DNA of 64,000 bases from contig NZ_CP064795.1 of NCBI RefSeq assembly GCF_015644725.1, forward strand, positions 1,796,501 through 1,860,500. The letters are read 5' to 3'. Of the stretch, positions 44,838 through 54,672 are shown piece by piece. The DNA is from Salinimonas marina. GTDB lineage: Bacteria > Pseudomonadota > Gammaproteobacteria > Enterobacterales > Alteromonadaceae. The number at the start of each line of letters is the position of its first letter. Positions within the stretch are counted from its first letter, which is position 1. The notes under the pieces were generated by a model. The model did no database searches, was not told the origin of the DNA, and saw only the letters and a program-made list of their open reading frames with translations. The position numbers were made by a program, and so were the translations under genes.

Positions 44838-47800
44838 CTAATGGTTAGACTTCACGCTTAAAAGCATCAATTCACGTAATGCGACGGAAAACTTCGCAAA
44901 TTCGTGCGCTGAGCTGGTCTTAAACTCGGACATCATGTGATACCAGCGCTTGAGTAAGACCTGATTATTGTCAATCCAGTCCGATAGGATCTCATCGGCA
45001 TCATTAACATCGGGTCGACTCGCCAGCAGGTTTGCGGTGATGGACCGTTGTTGCCAGTCAAGCTCTTCACGATACGACGCACGGGCCAGCGCCTGCCAGT
45101 GGTTGCTTACCGCCTGATTGTTGATTTGCTCTAAGAACCAGTGCAATTCAAGACGATTGCCCAGCTGGAAGTACAGCTTAGCAATAATCGGAGTATCACG
45201 TTTATCATCAGCATCAATCTGGGCAATATCCAGAATCGAGAACATATTAGAAAAACGGGCAACCGGCATCGCAATGGCTTTTGGTACGCCTTCGTCAATC
45301 AGACTTTGGGTATGACGCTCAAGCATGGCATATTCATCATCCACCAGATAATTTTTCAGATTTTTGCTCAAATCTTCAAAAGTACTGCCATAGGCATCGA
45401 TGGCTTCCTGAATACCCAGCGACTTATTGCCATGGCGGATATACCAGCGTGCCGTGCGGCGCATAATCCGACGCGCTTCTTCTAACATCCGCAGCTGCAG
45501 ATCAGCATCAATCTGGTTATCAAGATCTTCGATTTGTTCCCACAACGGCCCGATATTGAAGATGCCTTTAACAATAGAATAGGCATCGGCAATCTCATCC
45601 ACCGAGGCGCCGGTTTCTTCCTGCATGCGGAACACAAAGTTCAGGCCCATGTCATTGATCATCGCATTGGTCAGCTTGGTGGCGATAATTTCACCACGCA
45701 GAGGATGCTGCTGCATTTGTTCGGCAAACCGCTCGCGCAGCACTTCCGGGAAGGCATTGATCAGCATTTGTTCATGGTACGGGTTTTGGGTAATGGCCGG
45801 GATATCCAGCTCATCTTTGAGCACCATCTTGCCATAGGCAATGAGCACACTTAATTCAGGGCGGGAAAAGCCTCTGTCGGCAGCAACCCGATCCGAGATT
45901 TCATCATCGGTAGGGATAAACTCCAGCTCACGATTTAAGCGGCCTTCACGCTCCAGACCATGGATAAACCGAAGCTGCTCTTTAAGTGCAGACACGCCGG
46001 CACGCTCGGTGATCGAAATGGACTGAGTCTGACGATAGCAATCTTCCAGTACCAGTTGCGCCACATCATCGGTCATCTCATACAGCAGATTGTTACGCTG
46101 TTTAAGGGTCAAATCACCATTAGCCACCAGGTTGTTCAGCAGTATCTTGATATTAACTTCGTTATCCGAGCAGTCGACCCCACCGACATTATCGATAAAG
46201 TCAGTATTTACCCGACCACCGTTAGCCGCATATTCAATACGACCTAATTGAGTCAGACCCAGGTTACCGCCCTCGCCCACGACTTTGGCTCGAACCTCTT
46301 TACCATTGACCCGCAAATCATCATTGGCGCGGTCGCCGACTTCAGCGTCAGACTCCTTGGTGCTCTTAACATAAGTGCCGATACCACCGTTCCAAATCAG
46401 ATCCACTTCCATTTTTAAAATGTTGTGTATCAATTCATTAGGAGTCATCGTCATCTGCCGGGTGCCCAGACACTTTTTCATTTCCGGCGTCAGCTTGATG
46501 GATTTGGCCGAGCGATTAAAGACACCGCCCCCTTTCGATATCAGCTCCTTGTCATAGTCATCCCAGCTTAAGCGTGGATTTTCAAACAGACGTTGACGCT
46601 CTTTGTAGCTTGATGCTGCATCCGGGCTAGGGTCAAAGAAGATATGCAGGTGGTTAAACGCCGCCACTAAACGGATATGCTTTGACAGCAGCATCCCATT
46701 ACCAAACACATCCCCGGCCATGTCGCCGATACCCACGCAGGTAAAATCGGTGGTCTGACAGTCAATACCCACTTCGCGGAAGTGCCGTTTCACCGACTCC
46801 CAGGCGCCCCGGGCGGTGATCGCCATTTTCTTATGGTCATAACCAATGCTGCCACCGGAGGCAAAGGCATCGCCCATCCAGAAATTATATTCTTCGGAAA
46901 TACCATTGGCGATATCCGAGAAAGTGGCAGTGCCTTTATCCGCCGCCACCACCAGATAAGGGTCATCTTCATCAAGACGTACCACATTCTGGGGCGGTAC
47001 TACTTCGCCATTGACGATGTTATCGGTGATATCCAGCAAGCTGCGAATGAAGGTGCGGTAACATGCTTTGCCTTCGGCAAGCATCGCTTCGCGGCCTTCT
47101 TCGGTAGGCAGTTTTTTACAAACAAAGCCACCTTTTGCGCCCACCGGTACAATAACCGTATTTTTAACCTGTTGGGCTTTTACCAGACCTAAAATTTCAG
47201 TTCTGAAATCTTCCTGACGATCTGACCAGCGCAGACCACCCCGGGCAACTTTACCGCCTCGCAGATGCACCCCTTCCACTTTGGGTGAATACACAAAAAT
47301 TTCAAATTTTGGCAACGGTAATGGCATGTCCGGGATCTGTTCCGGCGCCACTTTGAATGACACATAAGGTTTTTCGTTGCCTTCGTCATCGCCCTGGTAG
47401 AAGTTGGTCCGTAAGGTTGCCAGCATCATATCCAGATAACGACGGATAATACGGTCATCATCCAGATTACTCACATTATCAAGGTGGCCCTTGATGTCTT
47501 CTAAAATGCCATCTTCTTTTTTCTGCGAGCGTTTTTTCTTAGGATCGAAGCGGGTGTCATAGAAGCTGACCAGCGCCTTAGCAATCTGCGGATAGTTTGA
47601 CAGGGTATTAGCGATATAGTCACGGCTGAATGAACTGCCGGTCTGGCGCATGTATTTAGCATATGCACGCAAAATCGTCACTTTCCGCCCGGTGAGCCCT
47701 GCCCCCAAAATCAATCGGTTAAAGGCATCGTCTTCAAGGGTATGGGCCCAGACCTTGGCAAACGCATCCTGGAACAAGGTTTGCGCTTTTTCCATATCCA

Positions 47801-49676
47801 GTTTTTCACCGGCTTTATGCAGCATGGTGAAATCCATTACCCAGTTAAGTTCGCCTTCAGAGCAGGTGATTTTAAACGGACTTTCATCAATCACCCGCAG
47901 GCCGAAGTTTTCCAGCATGGGCAATACATCTGACAGATGAATAGGTTCGGCTTTGTGGAACAGTTTAAGTTTGACTACCTGGCTGTCTTTGCCTTCTTCC
48001 TGCGGCCGATAAAACAACATATCCAGTTTATGGTCGTCATTCAGCGTTTCCAGCTTGTCGATGTCAATAAGGGCCGCGCTGGGCAGGTTCTGCTCCATGT
48101 AACTGCGGCTGAACGCTTTGTTGTATTTGCGCTCTAAGGCTTTACCGCTGGCTTCACCAAACGACTGACTGATAGCAGCGGCCAGCCGATCATTCCAGGT
48201 TTTGGTCAGTTCGATGATATTTTGTTCGATTTCTTTCACATCGTATTCCGCATTATTATCTTCTACCCGGGCAATGTAATGGGTTCTGGCATACACTGAC
48301 TCTGAGAAAAAGGTGGTGAATTCCACTTCTTCGATGGCGCCAAGCGACTCTTTCAGCAGTGCCTGGGTTTCTTTGCGTAACTCGGTGTTATAGCGTTCAC
48401 GCGGGACAAAGACCATACAGGAGAAAAACCGGCCAAACACATCTTTGCGAATGAACAGGCGGGTGATACCACGCTCCTGCATCTGAAAAATACCCATCAC
48501 AATTTGCTTAAGTTCTTCGGCAGGAGTCTGCAACAACTCATCCCGCGGATAGGTTTCGACGATATTCACAAACGCTTTGTAGGCGTGAGTGCCAGGCTCA
48601 AACCCACTCAAGTCACAGATTTTCTCAATCTTGTCACTCAGGATCGGAAGCTGAGTCACCGAAGCATTGTAAAAAGAGGCAGAGTAAAGTCCCAGGAATC
48701 GGTGTTCACCCACCACCTGACCTTCTTTATTGAATGCTTTCACGCCGACATAATCCATAAAGGCCGGACGATGTACCTGCGAGCGGGTATTGGTTTTGGT
48801 GAGCATCAGCGGATTTTTGCTAAGCGCTTCATCACGGGCGGTAGCAGGCAGCTTTGATAACAGACGTTCACGTTCACTGATGGAATTTTTCATCAGTCCC
48901 AAACTACTGTCGTTATCGGGTATCCAGCGGTGGTCACCCTCAATGGCTTTAACGCTGTAATACCGATAGCCCATCAGGGTGAAATTGTGATCCGCCAGCC
49001 AATCCAGAAAACGGCGGGTCTGATCAATTGCATTGTCGTCACAAGGCAGATTTAAGTCTTCAATGTTATTACAGACGTTATGTAACTGGCTGGACATTTC
49101 CTGCCAGTCGTTTACTGCTAAGGACACTTCATCAACCACCGAGTGCAGTTCTTTGGTCAGATTCTGTAACTCTTTTTTACTGGTCTGACGGTCAATTTCA
49201 ATAAACAGCACGGTTTCTTTTTGATTGCCGTTGCCAGTCTGGTTGGCTTCTTTGAAACCGGTAAGATGGTTGTTGTCATCGCGCTCCAGACTAAACGGTC
49301 GGTGCAATAACAAGTGGGCGGTAATACCCTGGCGATTCAGTGACATTCGCACCGAGTCTACCAAAAAGGGCATATCACGAACGACAATTTCTACAATCGT
49401 GTGACTTGAGTGCCAGCCGTGTTTTGAAATTTCCGGGTTAAAAACCCGAATGTACGGTTTGTTTTTATCAAAGTCGTACAAAATGTTCCACAGACTTAAA
49501 GTGGCGCCATAAAGGTCGCTGTCGTTACGGTGTTCCAGATCTTCGTGTGAGATATTTTTATAGAGAAGCTGACCGAACTGTTTTACCAGTGCCTTTTGTT
49601 TCGCATCCACCTTCTTATCAATAAGCGAGAAAACATTGTCCAGTAGTACAGAGTGTCGCTTGGAGGTGACTGTCAT
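44838..49676 (-). CDS. gdhB: NAD-specific glutamate dehydrogenase, large (about 180 kDa) class
   Basis: 1612 residues, the size of the GdhB/Gdh2 large NAD-GDH class. An N-terminal regulatory region with ACT-like segments (about 1-700) precedes the catalytic core. Core motifs: VIVPVGAKGGFVCKKLP (substrate Lys region), CVGIGDMAGDVFGNGMLLS, WNGGIGTYVKSTKESD and GEGGNLGLTQLGRIEYA (NAD region), and NEVNIKILLNNL. A helical C-terminal region follows. It oxidatively deaminates glutamate to 2-oxoglutarate and ammonia, feeding amino acid carbon to the TCA cycle. Monocistronic with its own terminator. Confidence 0.97.
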   Translation of the reverse strand: MTVTSKRHSVLLDNVFSLIDKKVDAKQKALVKQFGQLLYKNISHEDLEHRNDSDLYGATLSLWNILYDFDKNKPYIRVFNPEISKHGWHSSHTIVEIVVRDMPFLVDSVRMSLNRQGITAHLLLHRPFSLERDDNNHLTGFKEANQTGNGNQKETVLFIEIDRQTSKKELQNLTKELHSVVDEVSLAVNDWQEMSSQLHNVCNNIEDLNLPCDDNAIDQTRRFLDWLADHNFTLMGYRYYSVKAIEGDHRWIPDNDSSLGLMKNSISERERLLSKLPATARDEALSKNPLMLTKTNTRSQVHRPAFMDYVGVKAFNKEGQVVGEHRFLGLYSASFYNASVTQLPILSDKIEKICDLSGFEPGTHAYKAFVNIVETYPRDELLQTPAEELKQIVMGIFQMQERGITRLFIRKDVFGRFFSCMVFVPRERYNTELRKETQALLKESLGAIEEVEFTTFFSESVYARTHYIARVEDNNAEYDVKEIEQNIIELTKTWNDRLAAAISQSFGEASGKALERKYNKAFSRSYMEQNLPSAALIDIDKLETLNDDHKLDMLFYRPQEEGKDSQVVKLKLFHKAEPIHLSDVLPMLENFGLRVIDESPFKITCSEGELNWVMDFTMLHKAGEKLDMEKAQTLFQDAFAKVWAHTLEDDAFNRLILGAGLTGRKVTILRAYAKYMRQTGSSFSRDYIANTLSNYPQIAKALVSFYDTRFDPKKKRSQKKEDGILEDIKGHLDNVSNLDDDRIIRRYLDMMLATLRTNFYQGDDEGNEKPYVSFKVAPEQIPDMPLPLPKFEIFVYSPKVEGVHLRGGKVARGGLRWSDRQEDFRTEILGLVKAQQVKNTVIVPVGAKGGFVCKKLPTEEGREAMLAEGKACYRTFIRSLLDITDNIVNGEVVPPQNVVRLDEDDPYLVVAADKGTATFSDIANGISEEYNFWMGDAFASGGSIGYDHKKMAITARGAWESVKRHFREVGIDCQTTDFTCVGIGDMAGDVFGNGMLLSKHIRLVAAFNHLHIFFDPSPDAASSYKERQRLFENPRLSWDDYDKELISKGGGVFNRSAKSIKLTPEMKKCLGTRQMTMTPNELIHNILKMEVDLIWNGGIGTYVKSTKESDAEVGDRANDDLRVNGKEVRAKVVGEGGNLGLTQLGRIEYAANGGRVNTDFIDNVGGVDCSDNEVNIKILLNNLVANGDLTLKQRNNLLYEMTDDVAQLVLEDCYRQTQSISITERAGVSALKEQLRFIHGLEREGRLNRELEFIPTDDEISDRVAADRGFSRPELSVLIAYGKMVLKDELDIPAITQNPYHEQMLINAFPEVLRERFAEQMQQHPLRGEIIATKLTNAMINDMGLNFVFRMQEETGASVDEIADAYSIVKGIFNIGPLWEQIEDLDNQIDADLQLRMLEEARRIMRRTARWYIRHGNKSLGIQEAIDAYGSTFEDLSKNLKNYLVDDEYAMLERHTQSLIDEGVPKAIAMPVARFSNMFSILDIAQIDADDKRDTPIIAKLYFQLGNRLELHWFLEQINNQAVSNHWQALARASYREELDWQQRSITANLLASRPDVNDADEILSDWIDNNQVLLKRWYHMMSEFKTSSAHEFAKFSVALRELMLLSVKSNH

Positions 49677-49801
49677 GAATAAACCTTAAATTTACGTAAG
49701 TGCGGAAAAACCCTGACCATTTTCGCTAAAAGCAGGGATAAATGAAAGCCCTGTTTTAACGCTTTGTTAACAGCTTAGATAAGTATGCAAAAAACACCTA
49801 T

Positions 49802-49826
49802 AAAAAAGGGCCTTACGGCCCTTTTA
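49802..49826 (-). terminator. terminator after the RND gene cluster
   Basis: AAAGGGCC-GTAA-GGCCCTTTTTT on the minus strand, directly after the transporter gene that stops at 49851. Confidence 0.85.
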
Positions 49827-49850
49827 CATGTTTACCTATGCAAAAATATC

Positions 49851-52187
49851 TTACTGGTCGGGCGACTTATCTTCGTTCCGGTTGGCCCACAGAAAGCGGG
49901 CTAGTGCCGGTAATACGATAATGGCACCTAACATGTTCACCAAAAACATGAATGTGAGTAATATTCCCATATCCATCTGAAATTTCAGTGAGGAGAACAC
50001 CCAGGTACTCACTCCAATAGCAAGAGTTATGCCTGTGAACAAGACGGCGCTGCCGCGTTCATTAAGGGCGGTCAGATAAGCTTGCTGAACCGAATCACCC
50101 TGCTTGATACGCGCATTCATAGTGGAAAGAATGTAAATCCCATAATCCACCCCAATCCCGACGCCCAATGCGATTACCGGCAAGGTGGACACGGTCAGAC
50201 CGATTTCCAGGAAGGTCATTAATGCCTGCGCCAGCACCGATACCACATACAATGGAATCACCACAGACAGGGTGGAACGCAACGATCGGAAGCTAAGTAG
50301 GCAAAGTAAGATAACCGCGCCAAACACATACGCCATCATCGGAATTTGCGCTTCTTTTACCGCTTCATTGGTCGCCGCCATTACTCCTACCGGGCCTGAC
50401 GCCAGGCTGAATTTCATATCGTCAGTTTCATAGCTTTCACGATATTGTTTTACCGCATCCACCACCCGTGAAATGGTCTCAGCTTTATGATCTTCCATGA
50501 ACAAGATAATAGGCATGACCGAGCAATCCCCATTTAACAGTCCCGAAGAGGTCGGAATGCGTGCAATGGCCTGCACCAGGGTCTGCTGATTACGCGGCAG
50601 CACCTGCCATTTTACATTCCCTTCGTTGTAACCGGCATTCACTACTTTGGCGATAGAGGCCAGCGACACTGTAGACTGCACGCCAGGGACATTTTTCATT
50701 TTCCACTGAAAATCATCCATGGCATTCATAACCTCATAAGAGGTACAGGCTTCAGGGGTGGTTTCTACCAGGACCGACAGATAATCAACGGTAACCTCAT
50801 ATTTATTGGTGATAAGAAAGGTATCCTGATTGTACCGGGAGGATTCATGCAGCGCGGGCGCCCCGGCATGCAGATCACCAATCTTCATTTGCTGCGACTG
50901 ATATAGCCCGAACACCAATAGCAAGGAGGTAACCAGTAAAATAATCAACGCTGGGGTTTTGTGTGAACAGCCTGCCACCCATTGCCAAAACCGAACCGAA
51001 TGCGCTTCTTTACCTTCAAACTTGGCCACATAGTTATGATCAAGCTTCAAAAAGCTCATTAACACCGGTAACAGGATGAGGTTGGTTAAAATAATCACCG
51101 CTACACCCATGCTGGCAGTGATAGCCAGTTCGCGAATAATTCCGATATCAATTACCAATAAGGTCATAAATCCGACCGTATCGGAAAGCAGCGCTATGCC
51201 GCCTGGAATCAACAGGCTTCTGAAGGCAAACATGGCAGCATGCTTGGCGCCCGCGCCCGCCACGGCCTTTTTCTCCACCGCATTGATCATCTGCACGCCA
51301 TGGGAAACGCCAATAGCAAACACTAGAAATGGCACCAGGATTGACATCGGATCGATGCCAAAGCCCATCACAGTTAACAGGCCCAGCTGCCAGACCACCG
51401 CGATAAACGAACAGGTAAGCGGCAGGATGGTCAGCATCAGGTTACGCGAGAAGAAAAATACCATTACCGCGGTGATCGCCAGCGCCAGCGCAAAAAACAA
51501 CACCACATCTTTGGCGCCTTCGGCCACATCGCCAATCATCTTGGCAAAGCCGATAACATGAATTGAGATGCGATCATTTTCGTATTGCTGACGTAGCTGC
51601 TGCTCCAGTTCGCCGGCCAGTGCCAACGTGTCCAGGGGCTCACCGGTTTCCGGGTTCAGGTCAAGTAATTGCGCGGTCACCATTGAGCAGCTGTAGTCAT
51701 TCGAGACCTGGCGCCCGACAATATTGGCTTTTTCAATATTCGCTGCGACCTGCTCCAAGGCTTTGGGATTTTTTGAGTTGAAGTCGGCCGGGATAACCGG
51801 TCCGCCGGCAAAGCCCCCTTCGACGATCTCAGTAAAGCGGGTAGACGGCGAAAACAGTGAGGCGACTAACGAACGGTCAACCCCATTGATGAAAAACAAC
51901 TGATCATGGACATTCTTCAGGGTATCGAAAAATTCAGGATTAAAGATATTGCCCTGCTTATCACACACCGACACATACACACTATTGGCCCCACCAAAGT
52001 CATTTCGGTGCTCCATATAGGTCTGCATATATTCATGGTTAAGCGGAATGTTTTTTTCAAAGCCGGCGTCCAGCTTAAGTAAAGAGGCCTGATAGCCCAG
52101 AAACAGAGTAGCAATTGCAAAAAATACGATAACGGCTATGCGATTGGTAAAAAACAGCCGTTCAAGAAATTGAGTAATACGCGACAT
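49851..52187 (-). CDS. RND/MMPL-family inner-membrane exporter
   Basis: 778 residues with two sets of six membrane helices and two large periplasmic loops, the RND layout in its short MMPL/HpnN-like form (AcrB-type pumps exceed 1000 residues). Sterol-sensing-like segments are GIDPMSILVPFLVFAIGVSH and ALGVGIGVDYGIYILSTMNA, the latter with the intramembrane acidic residue used in proton coupling. No adaptor (MFP) gene is nearby. Instead it ends an operon with YCF48, DUF1329 and DUF1302 genes. It probably moves a hydrophobic or lipid-like substrate. Its start lies 9 bases after the YCF48 stop. Confidence 0.9.
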   Translation of the reverse strand: MSRITQFLERLFFTNRIAVIVFFAIATLFLGYQASLLKLDAGFEKNIPLNHEYMQTYMEHRNDFGGANSVYVSVCDKQGNIFNPEFFDTLKNVHDQLFFINGVDRSLVASLFSPSTRFTEIVEGGFAGGPVIPADFNSKNPKALEQVAANIEKANIVGRQVSNDYSCSMVTAQLLDLNPETGEPLDTLALAGELEQQLRQQYENDRISIHVIGFAKMIGDVAEGAKDVVLFFALALAITAVMVFFFSRNLMLTILPLTCSFIAVVWQLGLLTVMGFGIDPMSILVPFLVFAIGVSHGVQMINAVEKKAVAGAGAKHAAMFAFRSLLIPGGIALLSDTVGFMTLLVIDIGIIRELAITASMGVAVIILTNLILLPVLMSFLKLDHNYVAKFEGKEAHSVRFWQWVAGCSHKTPALIILLVTSLLLVFGLYQSQQMKIGDLHAGAPALHESSRYNQDTFLITNKYEVTVDYLSVLVETTPEACTSYEVMNAMDDFQWKMKNVPGVQSTVSLASIAKVVNAGYNEGNVKWQVLPRNQQTLVQAIARIPTSSGLLNGDCSVMPIILFMEDHKAETISRVVDAVKQYRESYETDDMKFSLASGPVGVMAATNEAVKEAQIPMMAYVFGAVILLCLLSFRSLRSTLSVVIPLYVVSVLAQALMTFLEIGLTVSTLPVIALGVGIGVDYGIYILSTMNARIKQGDSVQQAYLTALNERGSAVLFTGITLAIGVSTWVFSSLKFQMDMGILLTFMFLVNMLGAIIVLPALARFLWANRNEDKSPDQ

Positions 52188-52196
52188 AATACCTTC

Positions 52197-53230
52197 TTAT
52201 TCTAATGTAAGGTTTTTTATTCCATTTGCCGACACCGCCAACCCGTCCTGATTGAATAGCGTGGCGTTCACAATAGCGGCTTTGTCGTCAATCTGACGCA
52301 CCTTTATCCCTGCTTCAGCTTCACAGTCTGCTGCCCGGGCATAGGGATCATGCTGACTCACCGGAAAAGGTTTGGTCAGCGTCACAATTATGCCGTTATT
52401 GCCTAAGGCCGCGACCTTATTCTGACTTATCGGTACAATGGAATTTAGCGTACTGGTAGAGCAGGTTTTTACATATTGCCAGTTTTGGTTGCCCTGCATC
52501 ACAAATATATTGCCGCGTAAGCCAACCGCCATCACGGTTTGTTCATCCAGCGCCGCTATATCAAAAAAAGAGCCGGTATAATCAACGCTGTAACGTTGCC
52601 AGTTTTTGCCCTGATCATCACTATAGGCCAGGGTCCCGGCTTCACCGGCCAGATACAGTCGCTTGCCATCCTGGGACAAACGATTGATGTGGGGTAAAAT
52701 GGAATTTAATTCCTGTTCATAAAATGCTTCGTCCTCTTCACGAATATCTTCGAGATATTCACGGTCATAAGGATCTAACAAAGAAGCATGCAACTCTGCA
52801 CGCCATTGTTTGCCGCCGTCGTTCGTGCGATAAAACATGCCATAGGCGCCCACGGCTATCCCATGCTGTTTATCAAAAAAATGGATATCAAGAAAAGGGC
52901 GCTCTAATTTAGGGTTGGTAAACTGTACGGTCCAGCTCACACCGCCGTCATCCGAATGTAAAATAGTCGCATCGTGCCCCACTGCCCACACCTGCTCACC
53001 TAACATGGTGACAGCGGTTAATGTGGTTGTTGTCGGTACATCGGCTTGCTGAAAATTTTCACCGTCTTTAGAAAGTAAAATATGGCCCGTTCCCCAACCA
53101 TCACCAACGATTTATCTGCGGTGATATCCAAAAGCAATGATTGTTCAACCAGGGGGGCCTGATAAGCTGTCTGAGCGCATACACAGGCACTGAAGGCCAG
53201 TGCAGCAAAAGCTGCCAGAGGTGTTTTCAT
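52197..53230 (-). CDS. secreted YCF48/HCF136-like beta-propeller protein (one apparent frameshift)
   Basis: About 344 residues when repaired. Signal peptide about 1-19 (AAFAALAFSACVCA), then BNR/YCF48-type blades: WAVGHDATILHSDDGGVSW, GIAVGAYGMFYRTNDGGKQW, YLAGEAGTLAYSDDQGKNW and MAVGLRGNIFVMQG. The frame breaks at the C run 53086-53088; adding one G on the coding strand gives MVGERGHILLSKDGENFQ, the missing first blade. Homologues of photosystem II stability factors occur in non-photosynthetic bacteria beside RND genes, as here. It is likely periplasmic and supports the transporter. Substrate unknown. Confidence 0.85.
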
Positions 53231-53292
53231 AAAACAATCCTGAAAATAAGAAAAACGAAGGCGAAGCCAGGTGGCCTCGCCTTTAGGTGAGA

Positions 53293-54660
53293 TTAACGCT
53301 TGCCTTCGCGACGAAGGGCCTGGGGAGTAAACTCGACATCACGGGGACGTACAGAAAAATCATAAATATCTTCTTCGTTATCGAGACCGATGGCCAGATA
53401 ACGCCGTGAGTTCAAATCATGATACACATCAAGAGTTGACCATTGGGTAGGAACATCATAATAGTTCACACCGTATGCCACCCCTACGCGGTATAACTCA
53501 CCCCGGTTGTCATACATATCCGCAATTTGAATCTGCCAGCTATCTTCATCAATAAAGAATACCCGTTTTTGATAAACATGGCGGAAACCTTCTTTAAGCG
53601 AAGCTTCAACCACCCAAACCCGGTGTTTTTCCCAGCGGGTCAGTTCCGGATTGATATGATTGGGTTTTAAAATTTCGTCGTAGCTGACCTCATCGCTATG
53701 TAATTTATAGTTGTTGTAGGCAATGTACATTTCTTTTTTGCCTTTTAACTCCCAGTTATAGCGATTGGGCGAGCCATTGAACATATCAAAATCATCGGTG
53801 GTACGCAGGCCGTCGGCCGCAGTCCCCGGGGTGTCGTAGGCAATGTTAGGTGCCGCCCGAACCCGGCGCTGACCGGTGTTATACGTCCAGGCCCGGCGAG
53901 GTTCTTTAATCTGATCTACGGTTTCATGTACCAGTAGCGCAGTACCTGCCAAACGAGCGGGTTTAGTGACCTTTTGCTTAAACATAAACAGGATATTGTC
54001 ATCCAGCAACTCTTCAGGCGTCATGCCTTCTTTGGCGTACTGAATAAGCAGTTGTTCATCAAACCCGATAACATTGTAGTCGCCGGCCGAGGTCACTGCT
54101 GCCTGGCCCCCATAACGCTGAACCGCTTCACCGCGATAGCGTAAAATGTGATTCCAGATGGCTTCTAAGCCGTTTTCTGGTACCGGAAACGGAATACCAC
54201 GTACCGCCCCTTTTAACCCATTACCACCCTCGATAAGCTCGGCGCGGGTGGCATTGGCTTTGGTGGCCGCATAGACATCCTGTGGGTTGGACGCTGAACG
54301 ACGGCTCTGATAGACCGGCATTTTGTAGGTCTCTGGATAAGCCTCAAACAGCGCTTGCTGACCTTCGGACAAAAATTCAGCGTATTCTTTGTAGTTATCG
54401 GCAGTAATGGTGAACTTCACGGTATCGCCGGGATAGGGATCAGGGTGATGATCACCTTCTGAGTAACCTTCAGGCGCTTTGGTAATACCCCCATCCCAGG
54501 CCGGAATACTGCCATCGGCATTGGCGGCTTTTTCACCGCCTAACGGGGTAAGCTCATTGCCCAGTTTGTTGGCTTCCTGCTCTGAAATTTTTGCCAGCGC
54601 ACAGCTACTGGCTACCGACAACGAAACCGCCGCCGCAATCAAGGTAAACTTTTTCATCAT
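53293..54660 (-). CDS. DUF1329 periplasmic protein (LolA/LolB-like fold)
   Basis: 455 residues with a signal peptide MMKKFTLIAAAVSLSVASSC (cleavage near CALAK). Family features: LTPLGGEKAANADGSIPAWDGG near the N-terminus, RRAWTYNTGQRRVRAAPNIAYDT, the NRYNWELKGKKEMYIAYNNY stretch and WQIQIADMYDNRGELYRVG. DUF1329 proteins are predicted to have a lipoprotein-carrier-like beta fold that could shield a hydrophobic ligand. It is encoded between DUF1302 and YCF48, 12 bases after the DUF1302 stop. Confidence 0.93.
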   Translation of the reverse strand: MMKKFTLIAAAVSLSVASSCALAKISEQEANKLGNELTPLGGEKAANADGSIPAWDGGITKAPEGYSEGDHHPDPYPGDTVKFTITADNYKEYAEFLSEGQQALFEAYPETYKMPVYQSRRSASNPQDVYAATKANATRAELIEGGNGLKGAVRGIPFPVPENGLEAIWNHILRYRGEAVQRYGGQAAVTSAGDYNVIGFDEQLLIQYAKEGMTPEELLDDNILFMFKQKVTKPARLAGTALLVHETVDQIKEPRRAWTYNTGQRRVRAAPNIAYDTPGTAADGLRTTDDFDMFNGSPNRYNWELKGKKEMYIAYNNYKLHSDEVSYDEILKPNHINPELTRWEKHRVWVVEASLKEGFRHVYQKRVFFIDEDSWQIQIADMYDNRGELYRVGVAYGVNYYDVPTQWSTLDVYHDLNSRRYLAIGLDNEEDIYDFSVRPRDVEFTPQALRREGKR

Positions 54661-54672
54661 AGTTAATGCCCC

